Positions 15,633 through 23,379 of a stretch of DNA of 64,000 bases are shown here, one piece after another. The translations under genes and the position numbers were made by a program. This DNA comes from Kineococcus terrestris (GTDB lineage: Bacteria; Actinomycetota; Actinomycetes; Actinomycetales; Kineococcaceae), in assembly GCF_041020765.1 (NCBI RefSeq), contig NZ_JBEUEJ010000019.1. The stretch is one strand, 5' to 3'. Every line of letters starts with the position of its first letter. Within the stretch, counting starts at the first letter, position 1. The notes beneath the pieces were generated by a model, which was not told the DNA's origin, searched no databases, and saw only the letters and a list, made by a program, of their open reading frames with translations.

Positions 15633-15941
15633 ATGCCGGTGGGTGTGACGGGCGTGGAGGTCGCGGCGGGTGCCGGGGCGGGGCTGCGGGGCGAGCTGGC
15701 CGAGCAGGTGCGGGAGCTGGCCGTGCGCGCCGACGGCGGCGCCCACCGCGCCGACGTCGTGGCGCAGCGGCTGCGGGCGCTCGCGGCGGACGGCGGCACC
15801 GGGTGGCAGGGACGGGCCGCGGCCGCCTTCGCCGGGCGGGCCGCGGAGCGCGAGGGTGCGGCGCGCGCCCTCGCGCGGGCGTGGGAGGACGTCGCGGCGG
15901 CCGCGCGCGCCCACGCCGCCGCGGTGGAGACCGGCGCGTGA
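15633..15941 (+). CDS. WXG100-like (ESAT-6 family-like) protein (102 aa)
   Basis: About 100 residues, almost entirely Ala-rich amphipathic helix broken in the middle by GGTGWQGRAAAAFAGRAAE (Trp about 58), the W-x-G hairpin turn of WXG100 proteins, which are substrates or partners in type VII secretion. No Cys, no signal peptide. GGAGGT precedes the ATG. Its stop overlaps the GTG of the lipase gene (GTGA), implying paired production. No ESX secretion genes are in this window; secretion is inference. Confidence 0.75.
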   Translation: MPVGVTGVEVAAGAGAGLRGELAEQVRELAVRADGGAHRADVVAQRLRALAADGGTGWQGRAAAAFAGRAAEREGAARALARAWEDVAAAARAHAAAVETGA

Positions 15942-17548
15942 GCGCGGGCGGCGCAGGGGCGCTGCACGTCAGCACCGGTGGCCCGGCGGTCGTGGACCTC
16001 GCGCTGCTGGAGGGGACGGCGGCCGCGCTGGGCGCGGCGGCCGAGGAGCTGGTGCTGCTGGGCGCCGACGCGGTCCGCTGGGCGGCCTCCCCGCAGCTGC
16101 TCGTCAGCGCCCCCGCGGCACCGGCCTCGGCGTGGACGCTGGCCGCGGCGGTGCACGACCTGCTGCTCGGCCCGCGCAACGCCGCCGCCGTCGCGGCGGA
16201 GACGATCGCGCTGGCCGGCCGGCTGCGCTTCGCGGCGCTGCGCTACCGCGTCGGGGACGAGGCCGCAGAGGCGGTCGTGGCGGCCGCCCGGCGCGCCACC
16301 GCCGGGCTGGTCGTCGAGGCGGCGCCGGGCCTGGCGGCCGGGGCCGCCGCCGTCGTGGCCGCCGACGCCCTGCGCCGGGTCGACGTCGTCACCGGCGCGG
16401 TCGCGGTCGAGGCGGTGCGCCAGGCGCGGACGGGCGACCTGGACACCGCCCGCCTGGAGCGGGTCGCGGCCGACACCGCCCGCGAGCAGCTGGCCGACGC
16501 CGAGCACGACGCGCGCGCCCTGGCCGTCGACGTGTTCGCCGCCCACCCGGGGCTCACCCGCGAGGTCGTCGCGCTGACCCCGCACCTCCTCGCCGCCGCC
16601 GGGCAGCGCCAGCCGCTGCTCGGCGCGGCCGCGCAGGTGCTCGCGCCCGGCGCGGACGACGACGTCGCGGGCGTGGCCGGAGCCGTCGTCGCGGCCGGCG
16701 GGCTGGCCGGCGCCCTCGGCGGCGGGCGCCGCACCGACGCCGTCACCGTCCGCCCCGTGGCCGGTCGCGCCGCGCCCGTGCGGCCCGCGGCCGGGCTGGC
16801 GGAGCTGCTCGACGGGGTGGCGCAGCAGTCGACGGGCTGGCCGCCGGGCCGGGAGAGCCTGGGCGGGCGGGTGCCGGGGGCGACGACCCCGCCACCGGGG
16901 TCCCTGCGCGTCGAGCGCGTCACCGGCGCCGACGGGCGGGTCGCCTGGGTCGTGGCCGTGCCGGGCACCCAGGAGTGGAGCCCGGTGCCCGGCGCCAACC
17001 CGATGGACCTGACGACGAACGTGCGCGCGGTGGCCGGGCAGGAGACCGCCACCGCGGGCGCCGTCGTGCAGGCGCTGCGGGCCGCCGGCGCCGCACCGGG
17101 GGAACCGGTGCTGCTGGCCGGGCACAGCCAGGGCGGGCTGACGGTGTCCGCCGTCGCCGCCGACCCGGCCGTCCGCGAGGAGTTCACGGTCACCCACGTC
17201 GTCACCGCCGGCGCGCCCACCGACACCACCGCCGTCCCGGCGGACGTGCGCGTCCTGTCGCTGGAGCACGTGGACGACGTCGTGCCCTCCCTCGACGGGG
17301 CCGACGCGCCGTCCTCGGACAGCCGCACCGTCGTGCGCCGCGACACCGGCGCGTCCGGCGGCCTGGACCCGCTGGCGGCGCACGCCTCCTCGGCCTACGT
17401 GGCCACCGCGGCGCTCGCCGACCGCAGCGACGACCCCGCCCTGGTCGTGTTCCGGGCGTCGGCCGCCCCCTTCCTCGACCGCCCCGGCGCCCGCGTGGAG
17501 GTCTTCGACTACACCGCCGAGCGGCTGCCGCGAGCGGCCGCACCGTGA
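15938..17548 (+). CDS. Large alpha/beta hydrolase (lipase-like) paired with WXG100 protein (536 aa)
   Basis: Residues 1-270 are Ala-rich helices; residues about 320-530 form an alpha/beta hydrolase with nucleophile elbow LLAGHSQGGLT (Ser about 397), candidate acid in LEHVDDVVPSLDG and His in LAAHASSAY. The order resembles class 3 lipases and PE-PPE-type esterases, with an N-terminal helical region like type VII substrates. No signal peptide. Translationally coupled to the WXG100 gene by a GTGA overlap. Its 3' end overlaps the convergent FMN reductase gene by 40 bases. Could be a secreted lipase or toxin; untested. Confidence 0.78.
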   Translation: MSAGGAGALHVSTGGPAVVDLALLEGTAAALGAAAEELVLLGADAVRWAASPQLLVSAPAAPASAWTLAAAVHDLLLGPRNAAAVAAETIALAGRLRFAALRYRVGDEAAEAVVAAARRATAGLVVEAAPGLAAGAAAVVAADALRRVDVVTGAVAVEAVRQARTGDLDTARLERVAADTAREQLADAEHDARALAVDVFAAHPGLTREVVALTPHLLAAAGQRQPLLGAAAQVLAPGADDDVAGVAGAVVAAGGLAGALGGGRRTDAVTVRPVAGRAAPVRPAAGLAELLDGVAQQSTGWPPGRESLGGRVPGATTPPPGSLRVERVTGADGRVAWVVAVPGTQEWSPVPGANPMDLTTNVRAVAGQETATAGAVVQALRAAGAAPGEPVLLAGHSQGGLTVSAVAADPAVREEFTVTHVVTAGAPTDTTAVPADVRVLSLEHVDDVVPSLDGADAPSSDSRTVVRRDTGASGGLDPLAAHASSAYVATAALADRSDDPALVVFRASAAPFLDRPGARVEVFDYTAERLPRAAAP

Positions 17549-18069
17549 GCGGCCGCCGCCCGCAGCACCGGTCCCCAGCGCTCGGCGTAGGCCTCCAGCG
17601 CGGGCGAGCCCGCGCCCTCGGTGTCGAGCAGGTACAGCCCCGGCGCCGGCAGCGCGGCGCCCAGCTCGGCCAGGACCGGCTTGAGCAGCAGGTCCGCGGC
17701 CAGCGCGTGCGCGGGACCCGCCCCGAGCATCAGCGGCACCGCGGTCACGTCGCGCAGCCCCTCCCCGCCGGCGAAGCGGTCCAGGAACAGCTTCAGCAGC
17801 CCCGTGTAGGTGGCCTTGTAGGTGGGGCTGGCCACCACCAGCAGGTCGAGGGCACCGACCTCCTCGACGGCGCGGCCCACGGCCTCGTCGCCCCAGCTCA
17901 GCAGCCCCGGGCCGAGGGTGGTCACGTCCACGACGAGGTCGGGCGCGCGCCCGGACAGCAGCTCCACCGCCCGCACGGCCGCCGCCAGCGTCCGCGAGGC
18001 GGGCTTCGGGTTGCCGACCACCACGCCCGTGCGCGGCGCGGGCGCCTCCCGCCCGCCGGCCGCGCTCAC
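17509..18069 (-). CDS. NADPH-dependent FMN reductase family protein (186 aa)
   Basis: Flavodoxin-like reductase: the FMN phosphate loop is TGVVVGNPKPASRTL and the second flavin contact is VVASPTYKATYTGLLKLFLDRF, both typical of the SsuE/MsuE and CE1759 type that supply reduced FMN to monooxygenases. Length is normal. The GTG start overlaps the stop of the flavin reductase gene upstream (GTGA), so the pair works as one flavin-handling unit; no partner monooxygenase is adjacent. Confidence 0.87.
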   Translation of the reverse strand: MSAAGGREAPAPRTGVVVGNPKPASRTLAAAVRAVELLSGRAPDLVVDVTTLGPGLLSWGDEAVGRAVEEVGALDLLVVASPTYKATYTGLLKLFLDRFAGGEGLRDVTAVPLMLGAGPAHALAADLLLKPVLAELGAALPAPGLYLLDTEGAGSPALEAYAERWGPVLRAAAAHGAAARGSRSAV

Positions 18070-18575
18070 GCGCCCACCCGCGGCTGCAGCGCCCGGAACC
18101 CGCTGCCGTGCCACACCAGCGGCTCCAGGTCGGCGTCCGTGGCCATCTTGTGCACCTGCAGCAGGACGACGTCGTGGTCGCCGGCGGGGAACTGCGAGTG
18201 GACGCTGCACTCCAGCCACACCGGCGCCCCGTCGACGAACAGCGACCCCTCCGGGGTGGTCGTCGTCGGGATCCCCGCGAACCGGTCGCCCGCTTTGGAG
18301 GCCATCTGCCGCGCGGCGGTGTCGTGGGCCTCCCCGAGCACCGAGATCCCGATGCGCGGCACCGTCGCCAGCTTCGGCCAGCTCGTCGAGGTGTGCTGCA
18401 CGGCCACGAGGACCAGCGGCGGCTTGGCCGAGATGCCCACCTGGAAGGAGGAGGCGACGAGCACGACGGGGTTGCCGTCCACGACGGCCGACAGCGCCGC
18501 CACGCCGGAGGGGAAGAGCGCGAAGGTGGCGAAGAGCGCCTTGGGGTCGTCGGAGTAGTCGATGAGCTCAGGCAT
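18066..18575 (-). CDS. Flavin reductase family (FMN-binding split barrel) protein (169 aa)
   Basis: Split-barrel flavin reductase of the DIM6/HpaC type: LFATFALFPSGVAALSAV, VLVASSFQVGISAKPPLVLV (the flavin-binding stretch), ISVLGEAHDTAARQMA, and the C-terminal HDVVLLQVHKM. Such proteins reduce free FMN/FAD with NAD(P)H for two-component monooxygenases. ATG 18575 gives the family N-terminus; no strong Shine-Dalgarno. Overlaps the following FMN reductase gene. Confidence 0.87.
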   Translation of the reverse strand: MPELIDYSDDPKALFATFALFPSGVAALSAVVDGNPVVLVASSFQVGISAKPPLVLVAVQHTSTSWPKLATVPRIGISVLGEAHDTAARQMASKAGDRFAGIPTTTTPEGSLFVDGAPVWLECSVHSQFPAGDHDVVLLQVHKMATDADLEPLVWHGSGFRALQPRVGA

Positions 18576-18765
18576 CAGGTCCGTCCACGTTCGCTGGGGC
18601 AGGGTCGGCCGGCGCCGGGGGGCGCGGCCGACGGCACGCACCACCGGCACCCGCCCCGTCGGCCCGTGCTGGGCCCATCGTGCACCCCCGCGCCGCTCCC
18701 GGCACCGGAGCGGGCGGGGCGCTGGCGGGACGCGGGCGAGCCCCCGGCCGGCGGCCGCCGCGGCC

Positions 18766-18771
18766 TAGCCT
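18766..18771 (+). promoter_or_regulatory. -10 box of leaderless hisC
   Basis: TAGCCT six bases before the ATG at 18778, no Shine-Dalgarno. Confidence 0.55.
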
Positions 18772-18777
18772 GGGGCC

Positions 18778-19863
18778 ATGCCCAGCACCCCGTCCGCCCC
18801 GCGGCTGCGCCCGCACCTGGAGAAGGTCCCCGCCTACGTCGCCGGCAAGCCGGCGCTCGCGCGGGAGGGGCTGCGGGTGTGGAAGCTGTCGTCCAACGAG
18901 AACCCCTACCCGCCGCTGCCGAGCGTGGTCAGCGCCGTCGCCGAGGCCGCGGCCGGCCTCAACCGCTACCCGGACCCGGCGGCCGCGGAGATGCTCGCGG
19001 CCGTCGCGCGGCGCTGGGACGTGCCGGCCGAGCAGCTGGTCGCCGCCACCGGCAGCGTGCGGCTGCTGGCGCAGCTGGCCGAGACGACGTGCGGGCCCGG
19101 CGACGAGGTCGTCTACGCGTGGCGCTCCTTCGAGGCGTACCCCGTCACCGCGGCGCTGGCCGAGGCGACCGCCGTGCAGGTGCCGCTGACCGCGGACGCC
19201 CGGCACGACCTGCCCGCGATGCTCGCCGCGATCACCCCCCGCACGCGCCTGGTGGTGCTGTGCTCGCCCAACAACCCCACCGGCCCGGCGCTGCGCAGCG
19301 GCGAGCTGACGGACTTCCTGGACCGCGCGCCCGGCGACGTGCTCGTCGTCCTCGACGAGGCGTACCGCGAGTTCGTCGACGACCCCGACGTGCCGGACGG
19401 TGTCCAGCTGTCGCGCCGGTACCCCAACCTCGTCGTGCTGCGCACCTTCTCCAAGGCGTACGGGCTGGCCGGGCTGCGCGTGGGCGTGGCCCTGGCCGAG
19501 GCGCGCGTGGCCTCCGCGCTGCGCCGCTCCTCCACGCCCTTCGGCGTCTCGGGCGTCGCCCAGGCCGCGGTCGTGGCGTCCCTGCGCCCGGCCGCGGAGG
19601 CCGAGCTGATGGAGCGCGTCGCGGCGCTGGCCGCCGAGCGCCGCCGCGTCCTCGGCGGGCTGCGCGCGCAGGGCTGGGACGTGCCCGACGCGCAGGGCAA
19701 CTTCGTGTGGCTGCCCGTGGGGGAGCGGGCGCTGGAGCTGGCCGACGCCTTCGCGGTGGAGGGCCTCGTGGTGCGCCCGTTCGCGGGCGACGGGATCCGC
19801 GTCACCGTCGCCGAGACCGCCGCCAACGACCGCCTGCTGGAGGTCGCCGCCGGCCTGCGCTGA
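18778..19863 (+). CDS. hisC: Histidinol-phosphate (aromatic) aminotransferase
   Basis: PLP fold type I aminotransferase of 361 residues. Motifs: LSSNENPYPPLP at the N-terminus, LCSPNNPTGPA, VVLDEAYREFVD, the PLP-binding Lys in TFSKAYGLAGLRVG (about 226) and the C-terminal Arg in GIRVTVA. It transfers an amino group to imidazole-acetol phosphate in histidine synthesis; isolated actinobacterial homologues can also act as aromatic aminotransferases (pat). It is not in a his cluster here, so the latter role is a real alternative. Probably leaderless. Confidence 0.9.
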   Translation: MPSTPSAPRLRPHLEKVPAYVAGKPALAREGLRVWKLSSNENPYPPLPSVVSAVAEAAAGLNRYPDPAAAEMLAAVARRWDVPAEQLVAATGSVRLLAQLAETTCGPGDEVVYAWRSFEAYPVTAALAEATAVQVPLTADARHDLPAMLAAITPRTRLVVLCSPNNPTGPALRSGELTDFLDRAPGDVLVVLDEAYREFVDDPDVPDGVQLSRRYPNLVVLRTFSKAYGLAGLRVGVALAEARVASALRRSSTPFGVSGVAQAAVVASLRPAAEAELMERVAALAAERRRVLGGLRAQGWDVPDAQGNFVWLPVGERALELADAFAVEGLVVRPFAGDGIRVTVAETAANDRLLEVAAGLR

Positions 19864-19896
19864 GGCGGCCGCCGCGGTGGCGGGTGCCCGCGCGGC

Positions 19897-21012
19897 TCAG
19901 CCGGGCAGCCGCACCGGGGTCCCCGAGGTGGCGCGCCGTCGGCGCTTGTCCTCGTACATGGCCGCGTCGGCCCGTCGCACCAGGTCCTCGGGGTCCACGG
20001 GGGCGGTGGTCGCGGCGGTGCCGGCGCTCGCGCCGACGCCGCAGGTCCTGCCGGACCCGTCCAGGGGGACGGGGGCGACCAGCGCGGCGCGCAGCCGCTC
20101 CGCGAGGGCCGCGGGCGCTGCGGCTGCGGACCCGCGCAGCACGACGACGAACTCGTCCCCGCCGGTGCGCGCCAGTGCCGCGCCCGCCGGGACGGCGGCC
20201 GCCAGGCGCGCGGCGACCTGCACCAGCAGCCGGTCACCGGCCTGGTGGCCGTGCACGTCGTTGACGAGCTTGAACCCGTCGAGGTCCAGGTAGACGAGGG
20301 CGGCGGGCTCCCGCGGGCTCGCGGCCCGGACGGCGGCGGCCAGCGCCTCGCCGGCCCCGCGGCGGTTGAGCAGGCCGGTCAGCGGGTCGTGCAGCGCCGC
20401 GTGCAGCAGCTCGTCGTGGCGCCGGCGCTGCTCGGCGGCCAGCGCCTCGGCCGCGCGGCGCTCCCGCGCGGCCAGCCGGGTGACGCTCAGCAGGACCGTG
20501 ACCGACAGCGTCAGGAGCACCAGGGCGGCCACGTGCGACAGCGCCGGCGGCAGGGTCAGCCACAGCCACCCCGCGTGCACGGCGCCCTCGACGGCCAGCG
20601 TGCCGACGACCGTGGTCACCACACCCGCGACCGTGGTGCGCGGGCCGGGTTCGCGCTGGGCGACGTGCGCGGCCAGGGCGGCGGCCAGGAAGGGGTAGAC
20701 GAAGGGCAGCCCCGTCGAGGCGGACGCCACGGCCAGGGCGGCGGAGACGACGACGAGGCGCAGCTCCACCCGCCGGTGCGGCGAGCGCCCGGCCACCAGG
20801 TCCTGCACGTCGTCGGTGAACAGGACGGTCGCCACGCCCCACGTGAGCAGCTGGCTGCCCAGGCTGGCCCGCGGCGCGTCCAGGACGCCGGCCAGCCACC
20901 ACGCGAACAGGACGCACAGCAGGTAGGAGGCGGTGAAGGCGGTCACGCGCAGCACGCGCCAGCCCGGCGCGCGGGAGGTGCGCAGTGCCCGACGCCACGT
21001 CTCGACGTTCAC
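19897..21012 (-). CDS. Membrane-bound GGDEF diguanylate cyclase (371 aa)
   Basis: Residues 1-190 contain about six hydrophobic segments; a short coiled coil (ARERRAAEALAAEQRRRHDELL) links to the GGDEF domain at about 205-365: HDPLTGLLNRRG, YLDLDGFKLVNDVHGHQAGD and the intact active site ARTGGDEFVVVL. It should make cyclic di-GMP. No EAL domain. The GTG at 21012 follows GGAGG closely; a few upstream in-frame starts exist. Divergent from the dehydrogenase operon. Confidence 0.86.
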   Translation of the reverse strand: MNVETWRRALRTSRAPGWRVLRVTAFTASYLLCVLFAWWLAGVLDAPRASLGSQLLTWGVATVLFTDDVQDLVAGRSPHRRVELRLVVVSAALAVASASTGLPFVYPFLAAALAAHVAQREPGPRTTVAGVVTTVVGTLAVEGAVHAGWLWLTLPPALSHVAALVLLTLSVTVLLSVTRLAARERRAAEALAAEQRRRHDELLHAALHDPLTGLLNRRGAGEALAAAVRAASPREPAALVYLDLDGFKLVNDVHGHQAGDRLLVQVAARLAAAVPAGAALARTGGDEFVVVLRGSAAAAPAALAERLRAALVAPVPLDGSGRTCGVGASAGTAATTAPVDPEDLVRRADAAMYEDKRRRRATSGTPVRLPG

Positions 21013-21099
21013 ACCCCTCCATCGACCGGTGCGCGCCACGCCTCGACCACCCCTCACCCGGTCGGCGCCCGTCGGCGCGTCGACGTCGCACCTGCTTCC

Positions 21100-21127
21100 G
21101 CGTAGGGTACGCAGGCGTAAGGTACGC
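21100..21127. promoter_or_regulatory. Tandem 13-bp inverted-repeat operators upstream of the E1 operon
   Basis: Two perfect inverted repeats, GCGTA-GGG-TACGC (21100-21112) and GCGTA-AGG-TACGC (21115-21127), 15 bases apart centre to centre; a weaker third half follows at 21131-21140. They lie 76-104 bases before the E1alpha start, between it and the divergent GGDEF gene. Confidence 0.7.
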
Positions 21128-21203
21128 GACCGTAGGTTCGGCTCCTCCGCCCGCCGGGGCGGTCCGGGCGGGACCCGCCCAGGACCCGGACGAGGGGGAG
21201 CAC

Positions 21204-22346
21204 GTGAGCGACGCGGCGGCCGGCCCGGCCCGCACCGAGCCGATGGTGCAGCTGCTCGACCCCTCGGGGGTCCGGCGCCACCTCCCCGAGCACGACGTGG
21301 ACCTCGCGCCGGACGAGCTGCGCGACGTCCTGCGCGACCTGGTGCTGCTGCGCCGGCTGGACGCGGAGGCGGAGGCGCTGCAGCGCCAGGGCGAGCTGGG
21401 CCTGTGGGCCGGCAGCCGGGGCCAGGAGGGCGCCCAGGTCGGCGCCGCCCGCGCGACCCGCCCGCACGACCAGGTCTTCCCCACCTACCGCGACCACGGC
21501 GCCGTCCTGGGCCGCGGCATCGACCCGCTGCACGTGCTGAGCCTGTACCGCGGCACCGACCACGGCGGCTGGGACCCGGCCGCGCACCGCGTGCACCCGT
21601 ACACGCTCGTCATCGCCGCGCAGCTGCTGCCGGCCGTCGGCTACGGCATGGGGATCCAGCGCGACGGGGCCGTCGGCACCGGCGACCCGGCCCGCGACAC
21701 CGCCGTCATCGCCTACCTGGGCGACGGCGCCAGCTCGCAGGGCGAGACCGCGGAGGCGCTGAGCTGGGCGGCGGTGTTCAACGCCCCCGTCGTGTTCTTC
21801 TGCCAGAACAACCAGTGGGCCATCTCCGAGCCGGTCGAGCGCCAGACCCGCGTGCCGATCCACCGCCGCGCCGAGGGCGCCGGGATGCCGGGCGTCCTCG
21901 TCGACGGCAACGACGTGCTGGCCTGCCTGGCCGTCGTCCGCTCCGCCCTGGACCGCGCCCGCGCCGGCGGCGGGCCCACGTTCGTCGAGGCGTACACGTA
22001 CCGGATGGGCGCGCACACCACCTCCGACGACCCGACCCGCTACCGCAGCGCGGCCGACGTGGACGCCTGGCGCGACAAGGACCCGATCGACCGGTTCCGC
22101 GCGCACCTCGCCTCCGAGGGCCTGCTCGACGAGGCGTTCGAGACCGCGCTGGCGGCGGAGGCCGACGCGTTCGCCGAGCGGCTGCGCGCCGGGGTGCGCG
22201 CGCTGCCCGAGCCGGACCCGGCGGCGATGTTCGACCACGCCTACGCCGAGCCGCACACCCAGGTCGTCGAGGAGCGCGACGAGTTCCTCGCCGCGTGGGC
22301 GCGCCACGACGAGGAGTCCGCCGCGATCACCGGAGGAGCACGCTGA
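21204..22346 (+). CDS. 2-oxoacid (pyruvate or branched-chain) dehydrogenase E1 subunit alpha (380 aa)
   Basis: Thiamine-diphosphate-dependent E1alpha. The ThDP motif runs from GDGASSQGE to FFCQNNQWAIS (about residues 172-205). The phosphorylation-loop region YRMGAHTTSDDPTRYR and the Gly-rich GSRGQEGAQVG are also present. It decarboxylates a 2-oxoacid and passes the acyl group to the E2 lipoyl arm. Pyruvate or branched-chain keto acids cannot be separated with certainty by eye. GTG 21204 follows GAGGGGGAG. First gene of the operon; stop overlaps the E1beta start. Confidence 0.92.
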   Translation: MSDAAAGPARTEPMVQLLDPSGVRRHLPEHDVDLAPDELRDVLRDLVLLRRLDAEAEALQRQGELGLWAGSRGQEGAQVGAARATRPHDQVFPTYRDHGAVLGRGIDPLHVLSLYRGTDHGGWDPAAHRVHPYTLVIAAQLLPAVGYGMGIQRDGAVGTGDPARDTAVIAYLGDGASSQGETAEALSWAAVFNAPVVFFCQNNQWAISEPVERQTRVPIHRRAEGAGMPGVLVDGNDVLACLAVVRSALDRARAGGGPTFVEAYTYRMGAHTTSDDPTRYRSAADVDAWRDKDPIDRFRAHLASEGLLDEAFETALAAEADAFAERLRAGVRALPEPDPAAMFDHAYAEPHTQVVEERDEFLAAWARHDEESAAITGGAR

Positions 22347-23329
22347 TGGAGCGCATGGCGCTGGGCAAGGCGATCACGGCGGGTCTGCGGGCGGCGATGG
22401 ACCGCGACCCGCGCGTCGTCCTCATGGGCGAGGACATCGGCAAGCTGGGCGGGGTCTTCCGCGTCACCGACGGCCTGCAGAAGGACTTCGGCGAGGACCG
22501 CGTCATCGACACCCCGCTGGCCGAGGCCGGCATCGTCGGCACCGCGACCGGCATGGCGCTGCGCGGGTACCGGCCCGTCTGCGAGATCCAGTTCAACGGG
22601 TTCGTGTACCCGGCGGTGAACCAGATCGTCACGCAGCTGGCGAAGCTGCGGGCCCGCTCGCGCGGGCGCCTGAGCGTGCCCGTCGTCATCCGGATGCCCG
22701 CGGGCGGGGGGATCGGCTCGGTCGAGCACCACTCCGAGAGCCCCGAGGCCCTGTTCGCGCACGTGGCCGGCCTGCGCGTGGTCACCCCCGCCTCCGCGCA
22801 CGACGCGTACTGGATGGTGCAGCAGTCGATCGCCTCCGCGGACCCGGTGCTGTTCCTGGAGCCGGAGCGCCGCTACTGGGAGAAGGGCGACGTGGACGTC
22901 GACCTGGCTCCCGGGCAGGTCACCCCCCTGCACCGCGCGCGCGTCCTGCGCGCCGGCACCGACGCGACCGTCGTCGCCTACGGCCCCACGGTGCGGCTGG
23001 CGCTGGACGCCGCCGCGGCCGCCGCCGAGGACGGCACGCAGCTGGAGGTCGTGGACCTGCGCTCGATCTCCCCGATGGACGTGGACACCGTCGCCGAGTC
23101 GGTGCAGCGCACCGGCCGGCTGGTGGTGGTGCAGGAGGCGCCGACGTTCTTCGGCGCCGGCGCCGAGCTGGCCGCGCGCGTGCAGGAGCGCTGCTTCTAC
23201 TCGCTGGAGGCGCCCGTGCAGCGCGTCGGCGGTTTCCACGTGCCGTACCCGGTCGCCCGCGTCGAGGAGCACTACCTGCCCGGGATCGACCGGGTGCTCG
23301 ACGCCGTCGACCGCGCGCTCGCCGCCTGA
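22346..23329 (+). CDS. 2-oxoacid dehydrogenase E1 subunit beta (327 aa)
   Basis: E1beta of the same complex: MALGKAITAGLRAAM, MGEDIGKLGGVFRVTDGLQ, DTPLAEAGIVGTATGMAL, EIQFNGFVYPAVNQI, VRMPAGGGIGSVEHHSES-type loop (here VIRMPAGGG), and C-terminal VQRVGGFHVPYP. It forms the alpha2beta2 heterotetramer with the upstream gene. The ATG overlaps the E1alpha TGA, giving tight coupling, with GGAGGAG just upstream. Confidence 0.93.
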   Translation: MERMALGKAITAGLRAAMDRDPRVVLMGEDIGKLGGVFRVTDGLQKDFGEDRVIDTPLAEAGIVGTATGMALRGYRPVCEIQFNGFVYPAVNQIVTQLAKLRARSRGRLSVPVVIRMPAGGGIGSVEHHSESPEALFAHVAGLRVVTPASAHDAYWMVQQSIASADPVLFLEPERRYWEKGDVDVDLAPGQVTPLHRARVLRAGTDATVVAYGPTVRLALDAAAAAAEDGTQLEVVDLRSISPMDVDTVAESVQRTGRLVVVQEAPTFFGAGAELAARVQERCFYSLEAPVQRVGGFHVPYPVARVEEHYLPGIDRVLDAVDRALAA

Positions 23330-23379
23330 GCGCGGCCCGGACGACCGCAGGAACCCCAGGAAACGCCCGAGAGGAACCC

